Part shown: in pieces, positions 1-12,137 of the stretch | How positions within the stretch are numbered: position 1 is the stretch's first letter | Layout: each line of letters starts with the position of its first letter | Assembly (NCBI GenBank): GCA_930367205.1 | Contig: OV884015.1 | Location: 103,790,509-103,854,508 of the forward strand | Direction of reading: 5' to 3' | Source: Acanthosoma haemorrhoidale | Taxonomy: Eukaryota; Arthropoda; Insecta; Hemiptera; Acanthosomatidae | Length of the DNA stretch: 64,000 nt | Made by a program: the position numbers and the translations under genes | The notes under the pieces: generated by a model | What the model saw: only the letters and a program-made list of their open reading frames with translations | The model's database searches: none | What the model was told of the DNA's origin: nothing

Positions 1-349
1 ACATTTTTATATTTAAAATTTAGAAGAGAAGTTTTACAGTCAACAGACGGTACCACTAACATATCACAGCAGCCTGAACAAAAAGCCATTTTAGTCTAAT
101 ATAATAAACATAATTATTTTTTATTAACAAGAAGTGTGACAAACTAGTTCTTGATCAACTCCCATTTCTCTTACCGGCCAATAATTTTCCCTAACTTTAA
201 CCTGGACCATTTGCTCACTATCTAACGTCTTTTAAACCAACAAAAATTATTGGCCCGGAGGAAATAAAATAATTTATTCTAATTTACAAACGGGAAACCT
301 AAATAAATGTTCGAATGAAAACCTGAATAAATGTTCAATATATAAATAC

Positions 350-3300
350 TGCACAAATAGATGATCACCTCGGTTTCTCTTGGTTTTCCCACGCCCTCAC
401 AAATGTCTCCTCCGCTGTAGAAATGAGAAACATATGTCCGAGAAGACAGAGGTTTAGGACGCTTGTGGGGGTTACGTTTTAGCCACTCAATATGGGTAAT
501 GGGGTCGAATCTACCCAAAGAGATAGAGTTCTTGAGATTGGTGCCATCTCCCAGTTTCTCTATGTGATATTGCTCAACATATTTGCCATAACAAAATCTA
601 TAGCTCCACCATCCGCCACCCTGAGGACAAAAAACGAAATAAAATCAAATAGATAAAGAGCGTATATATTTTTTTTTAGTAAATATGCTAACTTTTATGC
701 TTTTGTTAAATATGATCATGATAATTAATGGATATAATTCAAAATTAGCTCTTTTTTTTTTTGTACATGTAGTTACTTTTTAACTACATATGATCATCAC
801 AATGACGGACCAGAGAATAGATGGATAATAACTATCTTGTACCTCCAGATAACAGAAATTTATCGCTTAAGTTCATCAATCAAACTTTTTCACTTATGAG
901 TGTGTAAGCACATATGTCTAACTTATTTATACCTAACCAGAAGTAATATGAAAAAAATCTTTATACATACAAGGCAGTTCTTTATTTGTATATATATATA
1001 TATATATATACTCTTATATTCAATATCATATACAATGTAATTTCATGTAACTTATTTTTTTCCACCATTGTTAGGGTTTCATTAATACTATCAATACAAC
1101 AATACAAAATCAGAAACACTTTTATTTTCACCTGTGTTCACCAAAAATATGTCCTGACGATTGTTAAGTACCCTCCCTGTTTGAGATCTCTAAATATGAA
1201 ATTTTATAAGAAGATTTCATTTGATTTCCCGACGACATGAAAAATATTTTCAACTCTCAAAGCACAATTATTAATTAATTGGTTATGAAAAAAAAATGTA
1301 TATACTACAACTTTTAGTAGGGTATAAAATTAAAGATCTTTTGCCCTTATTAATAATATATAATTAGTATTTTGTTTCAGTAAACTATTATCATTCTAGG
1401 CAATTAAAACAACGATTAAAATCATTTATCCAACTTTAATATTGCATACCATGTTTTAGACAGACATGATATATTGTACGTTAGTTACATTTGATCCCCT
1501 GGTGCTAAACATAAAACCAACCAAATGCTAATTTATTATATAACATAGTCAATTAATTACTTTGTAAAAAATATTCGCGTATAATTTTGAGCGGAATAAC
1601 TCATTAAAGATCTTGGTGTGCTGATCAAGAATTGGTTGTTACCGTCGTAAAAAAAACAAAAACCCATGTGCATTGATGGAGGTTTTGGTTGTCATACTGG
1701 ACTATAATTCGTGAATAATTATTGGAATTGATCCTATAATTTATTTTATGGTTACACCAGTTTCGGTTCAGTGGTTTTCATTAATTATTACACTGACTTT
1801 GTAAACCTAGTTTAAGATTCCCGACTAGTCTGGTTTGTCCTATGTAATTAGACGTTACTATTGTGATAAGGAGTAATTTGGAAGAAGTGAAAATAAACTA
1901 TAAAAACTTTTTATTAATTCAACCAAGCGCGGGAAAGTGTGATGTGGTAGGAACTGCCTTTTGGATATGGGCGTGGTCCGGCCAGCTGTAAGGAGTGAGT
2001 TGTGAGTTTTAAAGTATACGGTAAGAGAAATACATATGTCGGATCGCTCTGCGATTTAATGGTAAATGAGATATTTACCGGATTGCAGATAGTCAATGCA
2101 TGTTTGACAGAGTAGCCTCCTAACTTACATATTAGAAAATTACGTGATGGTTTTGATGGTAAGAAGAATAAATTGACAATTTATTAACAACTTATCAGTC
2201 AGAAATATTAATTTGGAACAAAACAGGACACAATTTAAACTGGAGCAAGTCATCATTGCTAGGAGAAAGTATGGAAAATAGAGACAATGTGTAATTTGTA
2301 AATGTTTGATTGTCAAGGTTCAACCCTGAGTGATTAAAAATAAAAAATAATTGAATGCAATACCATTTAAATTTATTTTCTTATTTTAAAAAACCTGATC
2401 ATATCAAACTTTATAATTTCTAAATATAACATCTTTATTATATAATTACGTTCTTTGAAAGATATCGTAATTTTATTTTTTATTCTTTAACTTAAAATTT
2501 TTTTTTTTTATTATTTATTATTAGGATCTATTAACAAAAATAATTCTGGCAAAAAGATGAATTTAATTTTACAAACATAAAAAAATAAACTTATATTAAT
2601 AATATAAATACTTGTCTATAAATTCGATTCCTTTTCTTCTTAAATTCTCTTCATTCTTTAAACAAAATTAATACTTCTTCTCTTCGTGCTATTTCTCTTC
2701 CGTTCTGCTTTAAGTCAATAACCACTAACCAACAAAGTTTTTAAGTTTTTCTTACTCACAATCTCAAGCTAATAATATGTATTACGGGCTGATCCCCAAA
2801 CTAGAGTGTGTATTCTGTTGTGTTCTCTTCATAGCAACAACAACTATACTACCTTTTGTTTTTTCCTCTACTCTCCTTTGTTTTTATTTCCGCCTTCTTG
2901 ATATATGCTTTGAATAACATATTTATATTTCAATTTCTTGATATACAAAGTCTATAATATTAAATATCACAACAATATATATATTGTTGTGATATTAGAC
3001 ATTTGGATTTGAAAAAGAGCAGCAAATGGCCAGTGGAAAGAGTGGGGAAGATGAAAAAAGTGGTGGTTCAGCTGGTAACACAGTGAGATGAGTGAGCAGT
3101 TGTGCTGTTCTGATATAAGGAGGAAGCTTAGCATTAGTCATTTAGTGAAAGCATGAAGCAAAGTATTATTGTTTGAAGGAAATGAACAATTTGTATTTAA
3201 TAGCGAACAGGAACGTGGAAGAACATTATTAAGAAGAGGAATTTTATTCGGAGAAGAAGGATTGAGTAGATAGCAGTGGATATTACTGACAGCATGGCAA

Positions 3301-6300
3301 ACCAAGTTAAATTGAACCAACAATAAGAATAATATATGTTAGCTAATAAATCTGGCCATTCTAGAGTTGAATATTAAGGTGAATTATAAAATATGTTGAA
3401 AATTGAAGTTATTGTAGTGTATTTAAATAAAATTGAGTGTAAATTTTAACAAGGAAATATGATTTTCCTTTAGCCAGAGTTTTCTTTTTATATTAACAGG
3501 AACCTTATAAACCTCAGATAAAATTTTAAAATAAATAAAAACATAATAATATACATTACTCCATCCAACTGCATAAGTTTTATAACCTTTTTATTAACAA
3601 CAACAACATCGCTGTTACCCACATACAATAAGGCTTAGAATATTTTTTTATAGGAAATGAGGTAGTAGCGGCAATATTAAAATGCGAGTTTTAGAAAATG
3701 AGGTAGTAGCGGCAATATTAAAATGTGAGTTTTAGGAAATGAGGTAGTAGCGGCAATATTAAAATGTGAGTTTTAGAAAATGAGGTAGTAGCGGCGATAT
3801 TAAAATGTGAGTTTCAAAATATTCAAATAATAATGTATACCCCTTCGATACATTCTCGGCCACTGAGGAAGTTGGCGACTGGCATAGGGACATCAGGGGC
3901 AGTCGTTGCAGGAGGCTCTACGATTGAGGGCGACGTTGACATCGATTCTCCATCATCTACGGGCCTCAGTTCTACCCTCACCTGCATTCTTCCATCCTGC
4001 AAAATAATCGACATATTATACATATAATTTATTTTCAAATTGATGAGAATTTCAATTTATATCTCAAGATATTATTTAAGCCTTGTACCTCATCTTGGAA
4101 CTCATTGATTGAGTAAACAGCAAACATCTTGTCACTTTTTGGATCCTAAAATGCATAAAGAAATTAATACACAAATTGTAATAATTATTATTAAAAGGAA
4201 AAAATAGTCAATTTCTGACCTATTTAGTTGATCCTGTATATACTTGAAAAACCGTATTAGAGCAACAATCTTCAAAAAGAGAAACTATTTGTTGTTACTG
4301 AAAATGTTTTGTCTTCTACGGACAACCTTGTACGTAATGAATATCTGATTTCTCAATTCTTTATATATTGTTGTGATATTTTAATGTTGATTTTTGATGG
4401 TGTTTTTGATATAAACTCAAAATTAGCGGGCATAAATGAACGGTGGAATATGATTCATGAATGTTTAAACACTATTCGTTGCATTGTATCTACCATTAAT
4501 ATTTATAATAAAAATAATATCAATAATTAAATATAAATAATTTATTTTAATAACTTCAAAACAAGAAAAGTAATCATATATGAGCCAAATAGGTCAAGAG
4601 ATCAAGATGGCAGCAAAGAGATAGGAATACCGAGAAGCAAGATCACAGACGCATTCATCTTTGAACTGGCAGAGGACGAGGAAGCACCAGGAGGGACGCT
4701 AGCCCAGGCACGGTTACTGCCTCGTGGTGCACGAGAGAAGAGCGGCCCCAAACTTTCACCAGGCACGGATCGAGAACAAAGGACGCTCAAGACGCTAATC
4801 CGAACCACACAATAGAAGACGACCATCGAAGATTATCAACAAAGAAACACTGGCCTGTATCCAACTACGTAGTAATTAAGGTACAATTTTAAATTAATTT
4901 TAATAATGTTATTTATTCAATTTTTAAATCAATTTGTGAAAATAAACAATTATTCCTATTGCCAGAATTATCCTAGTTTTATTAACAGAACCTTAAGATA
5001 ACGTAAAAGTTAAATATAAAGTTATAAATTATATAAAAAATATATAATTTAAATATATGAATAATAAATATCGTAATAATATATATTCAAATCCTAAGGA
5101 TTTATTATGGTTTAATATGATCGTTTGAATTTCATCATAAATTACTAATAAGGGAAGGCCCTATACTATCCATCGCAATTATTATATTATTTATTTATAA
5201 AATGCTTAATTTCAGCACAATATTGAACAGAGCAGCTCAAACTTGAATGTCATGACTTTATCACCTTATAGGAAATTCGAATGGAAACAAATATAGCCTC
5301 GTTCTAAATGTTAACATAGGAGCAATGATTCATGATGATTACTATTTGCCGTTGATGCGACAGATCTTGCTAGGTTGAGAGCAAAGCTAATGAGGTGTTA
5401 GTAATATTTGTTTCATTGAAAGATGTCTACATATATTGAATGTCAATATAAAGTTAATTTACAAAGTTCCAAATTTTAAATATAGCCAGTAATTTAGTTA
5501 ATAGAGGTAAAGTACTAACTGATATAAAATATGTAAATATTTATTTAAAACTACTCTTTATAACATATTGTTAGAAAAAGATTACTCGAAAGCATAGGAT
5601 ACAGTATAATAATCCAAGGAATACTAATATAAGCACTCAAAACCCAAACAAAATAATTATCATACAAACTCCCTTAACTAATAATATAGTAACAGCTAGG
5701 AATAAACTAATTAGCAATATTTACAAGTAAAAGAAGAATTAATGACAGGGTTGCAACATTACTAAATTTTACTAATGTAAATGTTCCAGATACAATCATA
5801 CAACATAATCATAAAAAAAATAAATATATAACTAACCTGACAAACAGAATAATAAAAGTTTTTAAAATCTATGTTCACCACAATTTGAAATTTAATAACA
5901 ATAAACTTAGCAACAACTTATCGAAAAGAATAACGATATGCAGAACATAATTTACCAAATTGATTGTAAACATTGTAAGGATAAATGTTATACGATTGAA
6001 GCTCACAAAAAAATAAATAGATTATGACATCGAACCACTTGTAACAATCTGAAGAATTTAAACGTTACAGTTTTAGCCAATCAGAGTTATTTAACAACAT
6101 GTTTTTGACTTTGACTCGCCAAAAATTATTGGAAAATAAGATAATAACAGGCCCTATGTGAAATCTAAAAAAGATGTAAAAGGAATAGGTTTGCACTATG
6201 TTGACACAATTAATAAGTAAAATTTTTGAATTTATTTTTTGTTAATAACTGACAAGTAGACAGATCAGATTGTACGCATGAAATAGAACTTTGAACTGAC

Positions 6301-9300
6301 AATACGCAACAACATGTAGCTACAGCTAATGCCAGTGACTCATGGATATGACAATGCCTAAAAAATAATTTATTAATCATTTAAAATTTTCATTATTTAT
6401 TACTTAATTTGAACAACACGGGATGTGCTTATGTAAGTTTGGTATTATTTTTTATTTCCTTAAAATTTTGAAACATTATTGTTTTAATATAAAAATGAAT
6501 TTTACTAATTTTGATTGTATCAGTATTTTTTTTTTCTGATTGCGAAGGGATTCCTTGATGACAGACTGAATGGGTCAAAAAAATCGCATTATGATTATTC
6601 TATATTTATCAATGTACAAGAAGCAAATTTTTCTTTTAAACAAGTAGCTTAAAAATTGGTGTGTTGTGACACATGGAATACGCCAACAAAAATGTATTTT
6701 CATTGATTTTCTCAATCAATAAAATATGAAGTATAGGTGAAAAAACAGTACAATTCCATTCTTTTTACGATTTTAGCACAATATTACAGTTCTAGGACAG
6801 ACAGAATAATGCGTACCGTTTAGGAGAAAGGCAGGCTTGTATTTAAACAGAAATTATTTTATTATTGTGCTATATACAGAAAAATTACACCTATTCAGGT
6901 GGTCAAGGTAAAAACCATATAATTGCCGGGAGTTAGGGGATGATCTGTCGAACTCCTTATCAGGTATAAGTAAACAAACCCCTTTAATATATTGTATATG
7001 AATTTGTTTTTTTACATCAAATTAATGTTTAAACAATATAGATGAATTTTCTTTTCATTCTAGTGAAACATTTAAAAAAAAGGAGTTGTACTGTTTTTCT
7101 TCTGGCCCCTTCATATGTAATAACATTGAATAAGCTATGAAGTTTTCTTAGATTTTTAAAAACATTTCTTTGGAATAAAAACGGTGCATTTGATATAATA
7201 CAATTGATATATCGGCCTCAAAAATGGACTATTAATAATGATAATAAATAAAAAAATCCATGGCCTTTATTATTATTTTTTTTTTTCCATGGTCATTGAG
7301 CTAAATAGTTCTTAATCCTTACAATGCTGAGTGAACACCAACCCAAAACCCCAAAAGAAAAAAAAACCTTTGGGCAAACAAGGCCTAATACATAATGTTA
7401 ATATACTACTATATAATAATATATAATTTAATAATGTTTACACTCACAACATATGCTAGAATGATTCCATATATTGTACAACAAAACTTACAGCAAAGGC
7501 AGAGAAGTGTCTTCGTTTGAAGGCGTCTGCCTCCATTTGTATCATTGACTTAGGTTTTTTCGGAGAGTTATCAATAGGGCGACATTTAATTTCGTTTTCG
7601 CCAGTTATCTTTGGTCTGATAACACATAAATTAAATTAATTGATTATACAGCAGATAAACAATTATTAAAAAAACAAAATATATATTAATGTTCATTAAG
7701 TCAATTTTGAGAGATCATCATAGACCGAGGAGGGGGGGATTAAGGTTTTATTTATGCCATAAAACTGTGCTATGGTTGCAATTGTTTATATTTTTTCCAA
7801 GAACAAAATTTTTGGTCTCCTACCAGGGGGGGGGGCTTCTTTTTTCCCCTTCCCCTTCCTGAGGCGTAAGGGCGTAAGGAGGCGTGACCTCAAACGGGGT
7901 AAGGAAGGGGGTACTAAAAAACTTATGTTTCTCCAGTAAGTCCGTTTTTGAAAGTTCAAAGAAACTGAAATAGACAAGAGTAACAGGGGATAAGCTGTTC
8001 CTAATATGTTACAGAAAGTAGAAAGAAATTGTCTTTACTATAAACTTGTCCGAGACTTATAAACCCTAATTTTACGACAATAAAATGATTTGTTATGATA
8101 ATACATCAAGTACCAGTTTCTCTTTATTATAGTCTCCCAAGATAGCCGGTATATTCCTAGTTCATCTTATTACTGCTTTAAGGAGATATCTTTTCACAAA
8201 GATATAGAAACTGCTCGAAAAAGAACAATTCAGATAGCAGTGTATTAACCATATTTCTATCCTCCACGAGAAACCTTGTTAAGCAGTTTCGACTGTTCCT
8301 ATGTGATACTTCCCTAAGATGTTGTCTACCACCAGCCCTAAAACTTTTGTCTACAATGGATTAAATCTAAAACCAATAATTAGTAATAAACTTTAATCAT
8401 CTATTGTTTGTTATCAGAGTGATAGGGTTTAAAAATTTGTAATTTATAAAGTTATTAGGAAAGCATTAAGGTGTTTTTTTAAACTTCTTTCCTGAGTTGT
8501 TATTTTAATTTAGATTATTCTGACTTTTTATCGAAAGGTTTCCAAATGTTTCATCGCTTGCTGCAAGGCACTTCTTCGGAGACTTCTGCCTGCAGTGCAG
8601 ACATCTCAGAAGAAGTCTCCTGCGATAGAGGATGAAATGTTAGGAAAATAAGCCAGATGATTTAAAAAATAAGCGATTACTGTTATAAAATATTGAATTT
8701 ATATTGTGTATAAGATATTGAATACTACACCAAAATAAAAAATACTTAACCAAACTTTCTGCCAGTAGACTACATATTATTTATTATAACATCCCCTATA
8801 ATCAGGGACTAGGCTTGCTAAAATTAACAAGTGCTATACTTCTGAATCTATTACAACTTAAAATAAAAGAATACTTAGGAATACAAAATGAACAATCGAA
8901 CTGAAATTTTACAAATACATTCCTCAGTGATAACACAAATGAATACCTATATTTTGGATGTTTGCAGAGTTCTGCTGAGATGACTATAGCTTCATATTCG
9001 CAGGTTGAAGTTTCCTTGATGACAAATATGTCATTCTTAGTACCTGCAAAACAAACATACAGCACAGCAGTTCTCCTCGGACTCCCGTTCAGATCACACA
9101 ATGTTCCATCGGTGAAGTTGAACTGAACGTACGGCAATGAAATCCCGTCTAGTTTCTTTAATGGGGGCACAAACGGTTTACCTTCAGCTGCTTCTCTATC
9201 ATATTCAGCACCTAATTTAAGTGAGAGAGAGAAAGAAAATTATAAGTCATTTATTATTTTCAACACAAACTAAAAGCTTATTAGAGTAATTTATAATTAT

Positions 9301-11588
9301 CCTGGACTGACATAAGGTGGTTAGGAATTGAAAGTACCAAATATGCTATGAAAGATATAAAATGAAAGTATCAAGCAATATCTCATAAATTAACTTTTAA
9401 TTGAAATTAGAGTCAAAAGCATTTTTGAATATATTTTCTTTCTGTATATTCTATGATTACGGTAGTCATAATTTTTCAATCAATCTGAATTTTTGAAATA
9501 CGATGATGGGAAGTATGAAAAAAAAAAATTAAGATTTAAAGTAATGATTTTTTCCTCAACGTAAAGGATTAAACTTGAAACAAAAGGAACTTAAAAAAAT
9601 AAAGTTTTATGAGCTGAAAGTAGAAATCTCATGTTTAATAAATTCTGAGGTGGTTCTAATAGTTGTTTTAGTTGTTCAAAAAGCGGTTTTCTGTAACCCA
9701 GAAGCTTAAAAAAAATGAAATGAAGTATTTTAGGTCAAAAATACAGACTATGCAGCCCAAACTCCTTCGTTCCTTCACTTTTTGCTTCCTTAATTTTGTT
9801 CCTGAAAATTCTGAAAAATAGAATTTAATTTATAATCGATGTTAAAATTCCTGAAGACTAGCAAATGAAAAATGAAGACTAACTGAGGTATTATTGTATA
9901 TTTTTGTACCTACCAAATAAATTAAGTAAATATAGTCAATAATAACAACTATTCATTGATAAATAAGTTAGTTATTTATCAATATAAATAGAGTCAGTAC
10001 ATATGTGAACTGAAGGCTCAATTCATGATATTTATAACACTGGTGTGATTGTCACTGCTTTGTAATGGTATTTAGATCAGAACATAACCTAACAATAGTC
10101 CTATGTATGCTAATATGGAACACAAATGGTATTAAAAGTTATAGCATAGACAGCCCACAGTTTATGCTTACTTAATGCGGCTGTCAATTTGCTATCCCAT
10201 CGGCCTAGTTCATATTCTTGCTTCTTGAACTTTTTTCCATCCCGATCCTCGTGATACTGCTTTATATGTTGCCCGTGACACAACTCGTAAGTCCAGTATG
10301 ATTCAATCTAAGCACAAGATATACTAAATTAGAACATGGAGTATATATATTTTTTACATAAATCATTAAATATTCTATTTCATACCAACGAAGAGCATGT
10401 AGAACTTTCAAAAACAGGGGCTAAAAGCTCAATAGGATTCGGCCCTGTGTAGTCTTCATCTGAATCCTGGAATTGAAGCAGGGATAAGTAAGCTGACAAA
10501 ATCTTTACGTACTAAAACAAAGACAATTTAAATAAAAGCTTGTTACCTGTTCAGACTCCTTCAAAGTTGGTAATGAACATCGGTATTTCTCTTTTTCATG
10601 AGTTATAACTGACACAAACTCACCATCTTCTTCTGCTGCTTTTCCCTGTAAACGATAACTAACTCATTAACAAAATATGATAACGATATTTCTATGATAT
10701 AAAAATGAGGCAAGAGTTATATACTATTCCCTACAAGTAAGACAACGAAAGAATAAGACACTGTCCTCTTCTAAAAATTATACAGGCACTATTCTCATTT
10801 GAATTACGAGCATCTGAACTACAATTGTAAATGTAAGTGTATATTTGCTGATCATATTATCAATAAAAGCAGTACTGCCATTTACAACTATATTACTCAA
10901 GAAGTGCTGAATGTATAAACAATTTTTCATCAAACCCAGATAGGTGTCACATCTTCAACACCTTTCGTTTCTTTACATATCTAGCAGCTCAAACTAAATA
11001 ATGATTCTTCTTAGGAAAACGATGTGAAAAGGGCTCATTTGTGAGAAAGACTGCTTGTAATAAATATAAACCGATCAGCGATTCGATCATTTTGATTACA
11101 ATCAAAAGCTTCAGTTACAGTATAACCTACAAACATAAAACCACTCAATAAATTGTTGATGTAATCTACAAGATTGAAGTGCAATTGTGATCCCATCAAA
11201 CTGAAGAAGTATCTAGATAGGTTGCTGTCTAGTGAGAAACTTATACTGTTGTGAGAGTGAATGTTTGCTTAGGAATAATAAGATTTATGTACAGTATGTC
11301 TTTATTCGAATCAGTGATCTTAAAGTGACAGGCAAGCTTTCCTGAGGATTATGTAAGAGCATAAAAGATCACTTAAAAAAAAAAAAAAGTTACGATTAAA
11401 AGAAACTAGGGACGCAACAAAAAAAGCCGTTAGTATTTGTTCAAACTTACAAATAATTCGACTTCTTTTCCTGGCCAGTTAATGGTGAACAGAACTGAAT
11501 CGTCGAATCCTTTAAAATGGAGGGGTAGGCTGCACTCGGACAGCGAAGCCGAAAAGCTTAAAACTAATAAAAAGCCTAATGGATACAT
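350..11588 (-). CDS. ERLEC1: Endoplasmic reticulum lectin 1 (ERLEC1/XTP3-B), nine exons, 3' end missing
   Basis: Luminal ER lectin expected to recognise trimmed N-glycans on misfolded proteins and hand them to the HRD1 ERAD ligase (family knowledge). Exons in transcript order: 11451-11588, 10547-10645, 10386-10466, 10172-10307, 8947-9211, 7492-7615, 4089-4145, 3841-3996, 350-620. All have AG/GT borders and join in phase, giving 442 residues against about 483 in human. Residues 1-20 form a signal peptide ([20 protein letters not shown]), followed by the family motif FTINWPG. MRH domain 1 spans about 107-230: Q123 in KQYHE, R197 in SPRRTAV, E223/Y224 in TCEYE. MRH domain 2 begins at exon 9 with the double tryptophan W356/W357, Q369 and R433. 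The exon carrying its final E and Y is not in the window. The end of exon 9 (TGC A|gtattt) is the least certain border. The protein-family call is firm. Confidence 0.93.
989..1010. repeat. (TA)n microsatellite
   Basis: About 11 TA dinucleotides in the last visible ERLEC1 intron. Simple repeat with no other content. Confidence 0.9.
2452..2982 (+). repeat. Dispersed ~550-bp repeat family, copy 1
   Basis: Lies in the 621-3840 intron of ERLEC1. It is closely similar over its full length to 38331-38938 and partly to 26568-27120. The shared left part contains GGxTCTATTAACAAAAATAA followed by TCTGGC. The shared middle has CCACTAACCAA and a GATCCC motif. The shared right end is AATATCACAACAATAT. No coding capacity and no obvious target duplication. 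The family is not recognised; it could be a non-autonomous DNA transposon. Confidence 0.75.
2963..2996. repeat. Perfect 34-bp palindrome at repeat-family end
   Basis: The 14-bp arm AATATCACAACAAT at 2963-2976 is separated by ATATAT from its exact reverse complement at 2983-2996. The arm is the right-hand end of the repeat family seen at 27104-27120 and 38922-38938. The palindrome is therefore two repeat ends abutting head to head. Confidence 0.9.
2979..3510 (-). repeat. Inverted member of the same repeat family, different interior
   Basis: Read on the minus strand, the segment ends in TCTAATATCACAACAATAT and begins with a degenerate TTCCTGTTAATA followed by CTCTGGC near 3471-3503, matching the outer motifs of copies at 2452, 26568 and 38331. 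The interior does not visibly match those copies. Boundaries are approximate. Confidence 0.45.
3655..3818. repeat. 41-bp tandem repeat, four copies
   Basis: Copies start at 3655, 3696, 3737 and 3778, each opening AAATGAGGTAGTAGCGGC and closing with GAGTTTTAG, with one or two substitutions per copy. On the ERLEC1 strand the array begins about 22 bp past the 5' splice site after exon 8. Length polymorphism is likely. Confidence 0.95.
4365..5010 (-). repeat. Second inverted member of the dispersed repeat family, probable
   Basis: Minus-strand reading starts with AAGGTTCTGTTAATAAAA and TTCTGGC near 4965-5000 and ends with AATATCACAACAATATA at 4363-4379. The interior is unlike other copies and includes a somewhat GC-richer stretch (4600-4830) without a recognisable protein. 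Boundaries uncertain. Confidence 0.4.
7725..7915. other. G/C-rich patch with long G and C runs in ERLEC1 intron
   Basis: Within the intron between exons 6 and 7, just beyond exon 6, there is a G7 run near 7732, a G10 run near 7826, then C-rich and G-rich blocks to about 7915 in otherwise AT-rich DNA. Such runs could form quadruplex structures. No gene or known repeat is recognised. Confidence 0.6.
8543..8640. repeat. Imperfect hairpin, about 48-bp arms
   Basis: Left arm motifs TTTCATC, ACTTCTTC and TCTGC recur as reverse complements GCAGA, GAAGAAGT and GATGAAA in the right arm, centred on CTGCAGTGCAG near 8590. Located in the ERLEC1 intron before exon 6. It resembles a foldback mini-transposon. 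No target duplication identified. Confidence 0.7.
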
Positions 11589-11699
11589 TTTGCTTTCTTT
11601 GAATTCACTGTTTGGGTCTCATATCGGAAGAAATATAATAAACATTTATCCTATCACATATGTACGTGTCAATTTGAAACCTCTCCAGTGCTTTTGAAG

Positions 11700-12137
11700 T
11701 GTCCAGTGTGAGTTACGCAGGGCGGTCACTAAAAGCGCTAGGGTAGACCACCATGTTTTGATGAGTGATGTGTGTTTTTAATTTTTATTGATAATTTAAT
11801 GTTTTTTGATTGGTTTATTGATGGAGGATAATGATAGAAGAAATTGATCGTGCTGTTTTGTGATAGGTTTGAAGTGTCTGTATGGAGTTGGTGGGATTAA
11901 GTGGCGTGTTTAAGTTAGGTGTTCTCGGAACTGATTAATGCAGAGATATTGAACTATATATAGAAGAACAGATCGTACGATTGTCGGAAGTGTGTGTCAG
12001 GTGATGGCACAACTGAACATTGATCGTACCGATTAGTAGTGCAGATCTGCTCAGTATAGTGTTATCACGTGGTTTCTAGGGGCCTAAGTGGACCGTCCGA
12101 CGATGTCAGCTCTCGGTGCGTCCTGCTTGAGGCCCCT
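11700..12137. other. Intergenic, upstream of ERLEC1; includes short leader to the minisatellite
   Basis: The 5' flank of ERLEC1 lies here; its leader and promoter should fall within about 11590-11800, but no convincing core element is visible. The segment is slightly GC-richer than its surroundings and has no recognised coding or repeat content. Confidence 0.5.

Noticed and set aside
3833..4027. 64-residue plus-strand protein
   Set aside because: Antisense of ERLEC1 exon 8.
11437..11697. 86-residue plus-strand protein
   Set aside because: Antisense shadow of ERLEC1 exon 1, which has a signal peptide and correct splice donor on the minus strand.
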